Positions 48,078 through 57,700 of a DNA stretch of 64,000 nucleotides are shown here, piece after piece. The stretch is from positions 124,001-188,000 of the forward strand of contig JAKLDR010000002.1 in NCBI GenBank assembly GCA_022703445.1, read 5' to 3'. Made by a program: the position numbers and the translations under genes. The stretch comes from Planctomycetota bacterium (GTDB lineage Bacteria > Planctomycetota > SZUA-567 > JAKLDR01). Within the stretch, counting starts at the first letter, position 1. Every line of letters begins with the position of its first letter. The notes under the pieces are model-generated. The model saw only the letters and a program-made list of their open reading frames with translations. It ran no database searches and was not told the DNA's origin.

Positions 48078-48912
48078 CCGTCGCGTACGGCGATCCGCCG
48101 ACCCGGACTTTCAGCTCCGTGAAGACGCCGTTGTCGAGCCTGGCCCGCTCCACGTAGATGCGCGTGCCGTGGAAATCGATGAAGGCGTTGGGGTATGGAT
48201 AGATGCAGCTGCGGATCAGCCGGTAGGTCTGTTCGGCCGGGGCGGCCGGGTCGATGCGGTTGTCGTCGGCCCTGATCGGCTTCATGTAGGGCTGGTTCTC
48301 CTCCAGCTGCTGCGGTGTGCGCGGCGGCCTTCCGGCCACCAGCGCCGGGAGGTTTTCGCGGAGCAGTTCGGCGGTCTTCCGGGCGATCTTGCCGAGTAGC
48401 TCCCGGACGGTCTCGTGCTCGACGTCGATGTCCACGTCGCCGCGGGCGAAGATCTCGCCGGCATCGATCTTGCTCTTCACCCACATCAGGGTCATGCCCG
48501 TCCGGCGGTAGCCGCCGAGGATGGCGTAGTTCATGGGTTCGTTGCCGGCCGCGGAGAGCACCGCCGGGTCGGGGCTCTCCCCCGGCATGAGCAGCCGCGC
48601 GGGGTGCCCGCCGATCCATCCGGCCGGCGGGATGGTGAAGATCCGCTCCTTGATGATCTGCTTCCAGCCCAGCGAAAAGCCCACGTCCGGCCGGAGCGAA
48701 CGGATCTGCGCCTCGGTCTCCTTGGAGTTGATGTCGTCGATCCTGAAGACGGGCACCTTGAGCCGCGCGGCCAGCGCCGTGAAATCGTGCACGTCCATGT
48801 AGAGCTTGCCGCGCTCGCGGGGCGTGAAGAGCCCCACCACCTCGAGGTGCTCGACCAGCGCTGGCAGGGCCGCCGCGCCGATCTCGTTCATGCTCGCCAG
48901 GATCGCTCTCAT
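48064..48912 (-). CDS. Formyltransferase-family protein
   Basis: Protein of 282 residues from ATG 48912. Resembles methionyl-tRNA/sugar formyltransferases: 'RPDVGFSLGWKQIIKERIFT', 'PAGWIGGHPARLLMPGES' (where most members have NxHPSLLP, so His stays but the catalytic Asn looks like Gly), 'RRTGMTLMWVKSKIDAGEIF' (with the conserved Asp) and a C-terminal OB-like part. Sugar formyltransferases (ArnA/WbkC-like) use formyl-THF to modify surface sugars, the best guess here. The end is encoded by a word repeat, so the original C-terminus may have been trimmed. Confidence 0.75.
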   Translation of the reverse strand: MRAILASMNEIGAAALPALVEHLEVVGLFTPRERGKLYMDVHDFTALAARLKVPVFRIDDINSKETEAQIRSLRPDVGFSLGWKQIIKERIFTIPPAGWIGGHPARLLMPGESPDPAVLSAAGNEPMNYAILGGYRRTGMTLMWVKSKIDAGEIFARGDVDIDVEHETVRELLGKIARKTAELLRENLPALVAGRPPRTPQQLEENQPYMKPIRADDNRIDPAAPAEQTYRLIRSCIYPYPNAFIDFHGTRIYVERARLDNGVFTELKVRVGGSPYATGNVG

Positions 48913-48991
48913 GGGATGCGCCCCTCCGCGCTGACCTGGAGGGGATGATATGGCCCGCGGCGGAGCCGCGCAACCCCCGGGCGGCGGAGGT

Positions 48992-51900
48992 CTACTTGAT
49001 CTCCTGCAACCCGGCGGTCTTGGGGTCGAACCGGAGCACGTGGACCTGGTTGTAGCAGTTCACCGCCCAGACCAGCTTGCGGTTGGGGTCGTACATCAGC
49101 CCCAGGTCCACGTTGAAGGCCCCCTTGCCGATCGGATTGGCGCCGGCCAGTTCCGCGCCTAGCCACGCGTTCTTCTCGCAGTCGTAGACCAGCGACAGCA
49201 GCTTGCCGCCCTCGCCCGTGGCCTGCCCGCCGAGCATGACCATGTCGCAGTCGGCCAGGTAGGTGGCCTCGCGGGCGTTGACCCTGGCCTTCTCCCGGCC
49301 GGCGGCCTCCAGCCACTTCACCTCGCCGGTCTTCGGGTCGCAGGCCATGACGTCGCCGCCGTGCTCCTTGTCGGCCGAGGAGAAGAGCAGCAGCCGGGCA
49401 CGCTTGGTGTCCCAGACCATCCCGTGACAGTCCGCGCTGACCGCCGGGAGCTTGCCCTTCACGCCCACGGGGCTCCAGGTCCGGGCCTTGGGGTCCAGCA
49501 GAAAGAGGCCGGTCTCGTAGCGCGCCCTCTCTGCCCAGGCCATCACGCCCTGGGGTGTGCCGCAGAGCGTGGTGACGTACATGTTCGGGAGGAATGGGCT
49601 GGGCTTGTCGTTCCGGGACCACCTCCCGGCGGCCGGATCGAAGAAGTACGTGAAGGCCTTGGCCGCATAGATCAGCGTCTTGGTCTCCGGTTCGTAGCCG
49701 GTGGTCTTGTAGGTGTGCCCGCTGATCCAGGGGCTCCCCGTCAGGCTCCACTCGCCGGGGGAGAAGTTCCCGTTGAGCACCTGCTCGTTGGTGGTGCAGA
49801 AGTCGAGCGGCATCTCCGGGGCGAAGGGTATGGACCAGCGGCCGGTCTTGACATCGTAGACCTGGGGCGCCGTTCCGCTGTAGTAGCAGTGCCCGCCGGA
49901 GAAGCGCATGATCAGGTCCCGCTCCGGCGAGTAGATCGCGGTGCCCCAGCCGGCGCCCATCTGGGGCTGCCGGGGAGCCGGCCGGGCGGTCCAGGTGTTG
50001 GCCGGCAGCGCCTTCAGCTCGGCCTCGACCTTGGCGGGATCGGCCGCCGGGGCGCCCTTGTACCACTCCGGGTCGTAGGTCTCCTTGCGGCGCTCGACCG
50101 CGCCGGGCTTGGCGCCGAGCCTCTCCGCGCCGGCGGCGTCGGGCCGGGAGACATCCAGGCGGCACAGCCACGTGTTGGCGGAAAGCACCAGCACCGAGTC
50201 ATCCGCCCCGGCCGCCGCCCGGATGGCGCCGCCGCGGGCGAGGTCGGCGCCGCTCGGCGGGGCGTTCTTATCCCAGGAGGCGATGAACTCCCACCGGTCC
50301 GCGGCGGTGTCATAGGTCCAGGCCTCGAGCGGTCGGTAGCGATACAGGGCCGGATAGTAGCCGACGCCGGAGTCATAGCCCCAGCCGCCCAGGAGCAGAA
50401 CCTTCTTGGCGACGGGCAGCCAGACCAGCGCGTGGCCGCCGCGCGGCGACGGGGACAGGGCCGGCTTCCGCTCCTCCCACTTCCGCCCGTCGAAGGTCCA
50501 GGTGTCGGCCAGCAGAGCGTTGAGCGCGTCGCCGCCGAAGAGCACGGCCCGCCCGCTGACCGGGTCGTAGACCAGCGGCGAGAGCGCCCGCTGGGGCGGC
50601 TGCCGGTCGGGCTTGAGCGCCTCCCAGACGTTGGCGGCCGGGTCGTAGGTCCAGGTGCCGGGATCGCCGCGCTCGGTCTGGACATTGGCGCCGCCGAAGA
50701 GCACGACCTTCCGGATGTTCGGCATGTAGCACATCGAGCCCCAGTAGAGCGTCCCGCCGACCCCGCCGGGATGGCTGGCCGGGGCCAGGTCCTTCCAGAC
50801 CCGCGCCGCCGGGTCGTAGCTGAAGGTGCTGCCCATGACGTAGAAGAAGACCCGCTTGGAATCCGGGTCGAGCGCGTACTGGTTGCCGTACTTGACGCCC
50901 GTGTACCTGGTCACATTGGGCCGGCAGTTGCCCTCCGCGTCGGTGAGCCCCCAGCTCTCGCTCTTCCAGGCGGGGGCCTTGCAGTCGCCGAACTGCGGGC
51001 CCCAGGCCTTGCCCGGAGGCAGCCAGTTCTCCCACTGACCGGCAGCCAGGTCCAGGGCCAGCTCGTCGAAGGGATGGGGCTTGGGGTAGTACGAGGAACC
51101 GATGCTGCCGCCCAGGGCCATGAAGCGCCCGAGCCCCGGCTCGTAGACGAGCGGCGCGTCGCCCCGGCCGCAGTCGGCCTTCTCGAGCTTGACCCACTGG
51201 TTGGAGGCCGGCGCCGGAGCCGCCGGACCGGCCGGAGCGGCCGGAGCGGTTGCTCGCGGCGCGGGCGCCGCCGGCTCACCCGCGGCCAGCTGCGCCGCCA
51301 GGAGTCCGCCGCTGCCGGCCGCCGCGACCGCCGCCACAATCGCGGCAACCAGTTTGATCTTGGCCATGACCATCGCCTTCATGGTGCCCTCCGCCAATGA
51401 AACCGCCGAGGCCGATGCCGCGCCGGCCCCCAGGCCCTTGAGCGTTGCCAGCAATGCGGCCGGCGCCTCCGCCGCACCGGCCCCAGTCGCAAGCATGCCG
51501 AACAGCGCCGTTGCCGGAACGGTGACGCCACGTCGCGCCAGGAGTCCGCGCATCCGCTCCAGGGCTCTGGACAGAGTCATGGAGACCCGGCTGCGGCCCC
51601 AGCCCAGTTCCGCGGCGGCCTCGGCCTCCGAGCGGCCGTAACAGCAGCGCAGCAGCAGCACCTCGCGCTGCGCCTCCGGCAGCGCGGCCAGGGCCGCATC
51701 CAGCTGCGGCCGGACCAGGGCCCACGAACCTTCTGCGGAAACGGTCTCAGGACTGCGCATGCCAGCCGCCTCCCTCTCTCTCCGGACGCGCCGGGCTGTC
51801 TCGCGGCGGAGGTTCAGCGCCACGCTGCGGGCCACCGTGTAGAGCCAGCCGGCCAGGACCGTGGAAGGCGGCAGGCCGCGCGCCTTGCGGGCCAGCACCA

Positions 51901-52099
51901 GGAAGGTCGCCTGGGCGGCGTCCTCGGCGGAATGCGCTTCGCCGAGCAGGCGCAGACAGGTCGAGTAGACGCGCCCCGCGTGCCGGTCGACCAGCGCGGC
52001 GAAGGCCTGCTGGCTATCCTTGAGGGTGTATTCGGCAAGAAGCTCACGGTCGGTCATCAGCGCCCGTCCAGGACCCGTCAAGGCCGTGTCCTTCATCAT
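48992..52099 (-). CDS. ECF sigma factor fused to transmembrane helix and Kelch-like propeller
   Basis: Protein of 1035 residues from ATG 52099 (ATG 52057, MTDRELL, is an alternative that starts at the normal ECF N-terminus). Sigma region 2 near 30-95 ('RLLGEAHSAEDAAQATFLVL'), region 4 near 135-190 ('EAEAAAELGWGRSRVSMTLS'). Hinge 'SAVSLAEGTMKAMVMAKIKL' and one helix near 258-285, then an Ala/Pro linker to 315. The rest (about 720 residues) is a Kelch-type beta-propeller with VLFGG, LLLGGWGY, MLGGQATG and related blades. This outer part is a paralogue of the secreted protein at 60260-62608. Divergent from the GntR regulator of the glycan locus. Confidence 0.9.
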   Translation of the reverse strand: MMKDTALTGPGRALMTDRELLAEYTLKDSQQAFAALVDRHAGRVYSTCLRLLGEAHSAEDAAQATFLVLARKARGLPPSTVLAGWLYTVARSVALNLRRETARRVRREREAAGMRSPETVSAEGSWALVRPQLDAALAALPEAQREVLLLRCCYGRSEAEAAAELGWGRSRVSMTLSRALERMRGLLARRGVTVPATALFGMLATGAGAAEAPAALLATLKGLGAGAASASAVSLAEGTMKAMVMAKIKLVAAIVAAVAAAGSGGLLAAQLAAGEPAAPAPRATAPAAPAGPAAPAPASNQWVKLEKADCGRGDAPLVYEPGLGRFMALGGSIGSSYYPKPHPFDELALDLAAGQWENWLPPGKAWGPQFGDCKAPAWKSESWGLTDAEGNCRPNVTRYTGVKYGNQYALDPDSKRVFFYVMGSTFSYDPAARVWKDLAPASHPGGVGGTLYWGSMCYMPNIRKVVLFGGANVQTERGDPGTWTYDPAANVWEALKPDRQPPQRALSPLVYDPVSGRAVLFGGDALNALLADTWTFDGRKWEERKPALSPSPRGGHALVWLPVAKKVLLLGGWGYDSGVGYYPALYRYRPLEAWTYDTAADRWEFIASWDKNAPPSGADLARGGAIRAAAGADDSVLVLSANTWLCRLDVSRPDAAGAERLGAKPGAVERRKETYDPEWYKGAPAADPAKVEAELKALPANTWTARPAPRQPQMGAGWGTAIYSPERDLIMRFSGGHCYYSGTAPQVYDVKTGRWSIPFAPEMPLDFCTTNEQVLNGNFSPGEWSLTGSPWISGHTYKTTGYEPETKTLIYAAKAFTYFFDPAAGRWSRNDKPSPFLPNMYVTTLCGTPQGVMAWAERARYETGLFLLDPKARTWSPVGVKGKLPAVSADCHGMVWDTKRARLLLFSSADKEHGGDVMACDPKTGEVKWLEAAGREKARVNAREATYLADCDMVMLGGQATGEGGKLLSLVYDCEKNAWLGAELAGANPIGKGAFNVDLGLMYDPNRKLVWAVNCYNQVHVLRFDPKTAGLQEIK

Positions 52100-52216
52100 C
52101 CATCACTCATGATATCACCGCCGGGCGACCCGGCGCCACATGATTTGCAGTGGTTCGCGGCGGATTTCCTCAGTTTTCCAGAGACATGTGGCTGAGTTCG
52201 GTGTATGGTCTCTAGC

Positions 52217-52233
52217 GGTATCCTGGGAATACC
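52217..52233. promoter_or_regulatory. Candidate operator before GntR/LacI regulator
   Basis: Imperfect palindrome GGTATCCTGGGAATACC in the 146-base region between the divergent sigma-Kelch and GntR genes, 13 bases upstream of the GntR ATG. It could serve autoregulation by that protein or control both directions. No clear -35/-10 pair seen. Confidence 0.4.
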
Positions 52234-52245
52234 ACAGGAAACCGC

Positions 52246-53361
52246 ATGATGGAGGACAAGACATTGACAATCAAAGGCATAGCGATAGAAAGGCGTCTGC
52301 TGTATAGGGACGTCCATGACAAGCTGTGCGAGACTATCGACGCTGAAGGGCTATGGGGTAAATACCTTTCGCCCGAGAGGGAGCTCTGTTCGCTGCTGAG
52401 GGTCAGCCGGAAGACCCTGCGCCGCGGCCTTGAGATGCTGGAACAGCGCGGCATTGTCGTTCGGGAAGCCAGCCGGGGGGTGTTTGTTCTTCCCAAGGCT
52501 GTCCGGGCCAGCGGCCGGCGCCTTCGCAGGATGGCTGTTGGACTTTCCTCGATCGCTGACGGGGGCCTGATCGCCGGGTTGAGTTCGCAGGCCACGGCGC
52601 AGGAATGGCAGCCGGCATTCATCGATCTGACCACGCCGGACAGCCGCCGGCGGCTCTTTGAAGAGCTTGCAGGCGGCGGGATTGACGGAGTGCTGCTGGT
52701 CTCGTGCCTGGACCGGGAGCTGGTCGCGGAGCTGACCCGCAACTGGGGAGGAGCGGTCGTGCTGGCTGACCACTGGTTCGAGGACCTGCGCGTCACCGGC
52801 GTGACCGACGATGCCGAGGGTGGCGCCCGGCAGGCGGTCAACCACCTGCTCGCGCTCGGCCACCGCCGGATAGGCTATGTGGAGATCAGCCGGCGGGAGT
52901 ACAACCCGTGGCGCTATCGCGGTTACCGGCTTGCTCTGGAAGAGGCTGGCATCCCAGTGGACGAGAGGCTGGTGGTCCCTTCGGCCTATTCGCTGCAGAG
53001 CAGCCGCCTGGCCGCGGAGCAGCTTCTGGGGCTGGACAATCCCCCGACCGCCATACTGGCCTTCGACCGGCTTCGCGCCTGGGGCGTCTGGCGCGCGGCC
53101 GAACTGCGCGGCATGGCGGTCGGCCGGGATCTCTCTTTGGTGGCCTTCGACCGCGACGACGTGCCGCCGGAGCTGACCGCCGTGCGCGCCGAAGGCGGTC
53201 GGTTGGGCCGGGTGGCGGTTGAGCGGCTGACCGAGATCGCTGACGGCAAGGCCGAGCCCGGTGGCCTGGTGACGGTTCCGACGGAGCTGGTTGTCGGGCA
53301 GTCCAGCGGGGCGGTGTTCCCGCCGGCGGAGGCAAACCGGCCCGGGCAGTCGGAAGCGTAA
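52246..53361 (+). CDS. GntR-type regulator with LacI-type sugar-binding domain
   Basis: Protein of 371 residues from ATG 52246 (AGGAAA seven bases upstream; ATG 52249 also possible). Winged-helix GntR domain at about 20-85: 'LSPERELCSLLRVSRKTLRR' and 'GLEMLEQRGIVVREASRGVF'. From about 95 a LacI/periplasmic-binding-like effector domain: 'GIDGVLLVSCLDRELVAELT', 'VNHLLALGHRRIGYVEISRR', 'PPTAILAFDRLRAWGVWRAA'. The AraR-like combination is common in PVC bacteria and senses a sugar. It is the first gene of the co-directional locus to 62608 and probably regulates it. Confidence 0.9.
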   Translation: MMEDKTLTIKGIAIERRLLYRDVHDKLCETIDAEGLWGKYLSPERELCSLLRVSRKTLRRGLEMLEQRGIVVREASRGVFVLPKAVRASGRRLRRMAVGLSSIADGGLIAGLSSQATAQEWQPAFIDLTTPDSRRRLFEELAGGGIDGVLLVSCLDRELVAELTRNWGGAVVLADHWFEDLRVTGVTDDAEGGARQAVNHLLALGHRRIGYVEISRREYNPWRYRGYRLALEEAGIPVDERLVVPSAYSLQSSRLAAEQLLGLDNPPTAILAFDRLRAWGVWRAAELRGMAVGRDLSLVAFDRDDVPPELTAVRAEGGRLGRVAVERLTEIADGKAEPGGLVTVPTELVVGQSSGAVFPPAEANRPGQSEA

Positions 53362-53376
53362 GGGAAGAGTACAAGC

Positions 53377-54723
53377 ATGATGCACTTGCGCGGAAATGCG
53401 GCCTGGGGCGCAGTCCTCGGCTTCGTCCTGCTGGCCGCCGGGGTCGCCCGGGCGGAGACGCTCGAGGCCAATCCCGGCAACTACCGGGAGCTGATTCCCA
53501 GGCTGAAGCCCGGCGACACGCTGAAGCTGGCCGCCGGCCAGTACAAGGACCAGCTGCGGCTCAAGGAGCTCAACGGCGAGGAGGGGAAGCCCATAGTCGT
53601 CACTGGACCGGAGGGCGGCGCGCCGGCGGTCTTCACCGCGATGGCCGGCCGCAACACGGTCGAGATCAGCGCGTGCAGCCACGTGACTCTGCGCAGCGTC
53701 AAGATCGACGGGCTCAAGCTCGACGACCCCATCGCCATACGCCTCAAGGGCGGCGGGCACCACATCGCCCTGGAGAACCTGACCATCGTCTCGACCACCA
53801 TCGGCGTGGAGATGGCCATGGGCCGCTACTGGGACTGCGCCGTGCGGGGGTGCACCATCCGCGAGACCCGCACCGGCATGTACATCGGTCAGTGGCAGGG
53901 CAAGGACCCCTTCGCGCGGCTGGTGGTGGAGAACAACCTGATCGAGGACCCGACTGGCTACTGCGCCCAGTTCAAGCCGCAGCTCACCCGCCCCGAGGAC
54001 ATGCCCGAGGGGCCGAACATCATCCGCAATAACGTCTTCGTCAAGACCAGGAACGCCGGCTTCGGGGAGCTGAGCAGCCCGGGAGGCCGGCCGTGCCTGA
54101 ACATCAATCCCGTCCCCGCCTCCGGCCGCGGCTCTAGCGACATGTACCTGATCTACGGCAACGTCTTCTATCAGAACAACATGAACGACGCGCTCTTCCA
54201 GGGCGCCGGCAACATCGCCCTCTACAACAACCTGTTTGTCAACGAGCTGGGCAGCACCGACGCGATCAACTTCCAGCAGCACGTCAACGGCAAGATCCGC
54301 AAGCTGTGGGTCTTCAACAACACCGTGGTCTGCAAGGGGACGGGCATTCACGTCGGCGGCTCGGAGGACAGGGACCTCCACGTATTCGGCAACGCGGTCT
54401 TCGCCGGCAAGCCGCTGGCGCTCTCCGCCAACGTCAAGGCCACCGACAACCTGACCGGCGCGTACCAGGACGCCGACGCGTCGCTGAACGCGCCCTTCGC
54501 GAAGATCGGCGAGCTGGACCTCTTCCCCAAGGCGGGGAAGCTGGCCATCGCCAAGGATCTCGACTGGTCCGGCGTCAGGGAGTTCTCCGGCTGGGACCTG
54601 GACTTCAACGGGGTCAGGCGCGAGAAGCCCTTCCACGGCGCCTATGCCGGCGAGGGACAGAATCCGGGATGGAAGCTGGAGCTGGGCATCAAGAAGCCGG
54701 CGGCCAGCAAGGGCGCGAAGTAG
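53377..54723 (+). CDS. Secreted beta-helix protein, PL6 (chondroitinase-B/alginate lyase)-like
   Basis: Protein of 448 residues with signal peptide cut near ARAET (residue 27). The opening 'YRELIPRLKPGDTLKLAAGQ' and 'GEEGKPIVVTGPEGGAPAVF' are typical of PL6-family lyases and related helices. Rungs repeat through residues 90-350: 'CSHVTLRSVKIDGLKLDDPI', 'NNLIEDPTGY', 'NNVFVKTRNA', 'GNVFYQNNMN', 'NNLFVNELGS', 'NNTVVCKGTG'. A catalytic Lys-Arg pair as in PL6 cannot be fixed without alignment, so it may be a binding helix. Thirteen bases before the next gene; part of the GntR-led operon. Confidence 0.75.
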   Translation: MMHLRGNAAWGAVLGFVLLAAGVARAETLEANPGNYRELIPRLKPGDTLKLAAGQYKDQLRLKELNGEEGKPIVVTGPEGGAPAVFTAMAGRNTVEISACSHVTLRSVKIDGLKLDDPIAIRLKGGGHHIALENLTIVSTTIGVEMAMGRYWDCAVRGCTIRETRTGMYIGQWQGKDPFARLVVENNLIEDPTGYCAQFKPQLTRPEDMPEGPNIIRNNVFVKTRNAGFGELSSPGGRPCLNINPVPASGRGSSDMYLIYGNVFYQNNMNDALFQGAGNIALYNNLFVNELGSTDAINFQQHVNGKIRKLWVFNNTVVCKGTGIHVGGSEDRDLHVFGNAVFAGKPLALSANVKATDNLTGAYQDADASLNAPFAKIGELDLFPKAGKLAIAKDLDWSGVREFSGWDLDFNGVRREKPFHGAYAGEGQNPGWKLELGIKKPAASKGAK

Positions 54724-54735
54724 GAGGAAGGTGAG

Positions 54736-57700
54736 ATGAAAGCTGCCCAGATCCTGCCGCTGCTCCTGATGCTGACCGCCGCAGCGTTGTCCGCCGAGCC
54801 GGCGACGCCTCCCGCTTTCGCCAGGAAGCCGACCGCGGCCATGGCCGGCGACAAGGTCAGGGTCGAATTCGCGGCGGACCGCGAGGCCGACGTGGCCGTG
54901 TACGTGGAGAACGGCCAGGGCAGGATCGTCCGGCACCTGGCGGCTGGCGTCCTCGGCAAGAACGCTCCTGAGCCTCTCAAGGCCGACTCGCTTGAACAGT
55001 CCATCGAGTGGGACGGCAAGGACGACGACGGCCAGGCCGTCCTGGGCGGACCCGGTGGGCCGTTCAGGGTGCGCGTGGGCCTGGGGCTCAGGGCCAGCTG
55101 GGGCGGCGCGGCCTTCGCCGATCCGGACAGGGCCGGACCCAACCGCATCGAGCGCGTCATGGGCCTGGCCTGCGGCCCGGACGGGAGGCTCTACGTCCTG
55201 GATGGCTGCGACGCCTGGCTGTTCAGGAACGGCTCAAGGGTGCTGGTCCTGCGGCGCGACGGATCCTACGAGAAGACCATCAAGCCCTTCCCCCCGACCC
55301 TGCCCATCGAGCGGGTGAAGGGGCTCGGCGCCTTCGTCAACTCCTTCGGCGCGGTCAACCCGCTCGTATTCTCCCCGCACGGATTGAGCTTCTATCCGCA
55401 GCAGGAGGTGGCCCACCAGCCCGCGGTGATGCCCGATGGGCGCATCGTCCTGGCGGGCCGGACCAGCGATCCCCGGCCCCATGCCGCCGTGCCTACCTTG
55501 GCCATGCTCGACGGCGACGGCGGCCTGCCCGCCGCCACCTACGCCGGGCCGGAGCTGGCCAAGGCGCTCTGGAGATCCTCCTATCCCAGCTTGGCCCCGG
55601 CCTCCGATGGCGGAGCGGTCTATCTGACCGGCCTGGGCGCCCCGGCGCAGGATGCCAAGCCCGCCGGCGCGTGGCCTGCCGTGTACCGGGCCAAGCTTCC
55701 CGATCGCGGCCCGGCCGAGCTCTTCTTCGGCGACCCGGACAAGGCGGGCAGCGACAACGCCCACCTCAGCGATCCGCGCGGACTGGCCGTGGACGGCAAG
55801 GGGCACCTGCTGGTCGCGGACTTCGGCAACAACCGCGTGGTGGTGCTCAACGAGAAGGATAAGTCCCTGGCCGGTTCGTTCCCGGTCGAGCGGCCCTCCT
55901 GGGTGGCGGTTCACCCGAAGAGCGGCGCCGTTTACGTATGCAGCAAGCAGACGAACGTCATCAAGTTCGCCCTTTCGACAGGCTCAGGGCAGGCCGCGTG
56001 GAACGATCCCAAGGAGCAGGCGCGGGTTGACCTTTCCGGTTTTCTCTCCGGCGCACTCAAGAGGGTGCAGAGGGACTACCATGGGGGGAGCAGTCTGTGC
56101 TTCGCCCTGGACGGGTCGGCCGAGCCGGCCGTGCTGTGGGCCGGCCTGGTGACGAACACGGACGCCGCCCGCCAGGCCGGCGGGGCGCAGCTCCTGGTGC
56201 GCTGCGAGGACCGGGGGACCGCGTTCAGCGACGCCGCCCCGACTCCATGCGGGGGCGCGCCACTGCTCCGGCGGCCGGCCGCCGATCCCTCCCGCCGGGA
56301 AGTCGCCTGCCTGCGGGAGGGGCGGCTGCACATCCTGAACGAGGAAACCGGCAAGGTCCGCGTCCTCGGCGACGGCGGCCGGGGCAGCGTTGGGGCCGGC
56401 ATGGCCCGGAACCCCCGACTGGACCGCAACGGCAGGATCTACAGCGTGGATCACGAGGCGGGCCTGATCCGCTACAGCGCCGACGGCAAGCCGCTGCCAT
56501 TCCCGGCGACCGCCGGCCTCCCTTACCTGCAAGGACGATTGCCGGCCGGCGCCACCGGCACCACCTGGTGGGAGGGCGGTTTCTGGGTGGACCGCAGGGG
56601 CGACATCTACGTGCGCAAGGACGGGCTGAAGTACCACGGGCAGAAGTGCGTGCAGGTCTACGACCCGGATGGCAACTACAAGCGGACGGTCGTTTGGGCG
56701 CTCAGCGACGCGGGATACGGTCCCCGGACGGACGCCCGTGGCAACATCTACATCATGGACATTGCCAAACCGGCCGGCCAGCCCTTCCCGGCGGAGTTCG
56801 GCGGCCGCGTCGTGCCGAACCCGGACCCGAAGGACGAGTACTTCGGGCCGGCGGAGCCCGGCCGCCCGACCGCGTCCGTGTACAACTGGATGTACGGGAG
56901 CATCATCAAGTTCGGCCCAGAGGGCGGAGCGATGTGGATGGGCGCAGCCCAGGGCGGGCCCAACCAGCTCGACTACGAAGGCTGGCGCGGCACGGCGGCG
57001 GACCTGCGCACGGCCGGCGGCGCCCTGACGGGGACGCTGGGCAATCCCCAGTATCCCACCTGGCTGTTGTTCCCGGCGCTTAACCTCGACGCCTCCTCCC
57101 AGAACAGGATCACCCTGCGCCTCAAGAACGCCACCGACGGCAACCAGGCCACGCTCGGGTATTCGGCGAACTGGTATTCGCAGTCGGCGTGCGACGGCAG
57201 CCTCGGGCAGCATCGCAAGACCGTCGAGATCAAGCCCGACAGCGACTTCACCGAGTACACCTTTGACCTGTCGGACGAGAAGAACTGGAAGGGGAGGATC
57301 CATTGGATAACCCTGACCCCCAGCAACGGGAAGAAGGGCGCCTTCAGCATCGACTGGGTGCGCATCGGCGGCGCCGACAGCCCTTCGGCAAGCTCAGGGC
57401 CTGGCGGCAAGCTGGTCTGGAACTTCGACAAGGAGGACGCTCTGGACAAGAAACTGCCGGCGACCATGAAGAGGGAGAAGGCCATCGGCGACCACTGCCC
57501 GGAGGGCATCGAGCTCCAGGGGGCGCACTGGATGAGGCCGGGCTTCTCCCCGACATACTCCCCCTCCGGCGGCACCGAGCGCTGCCGCTGCACCGGCACG
57601 GACTTCGACGTGGACGACTTCGGCCGGGTCTTCGCGCCGGACCTGGGCCGCTTCCGGGTGGGCGTCCTGGACACGAACGGCAACGAGATAATCTCCTTCG

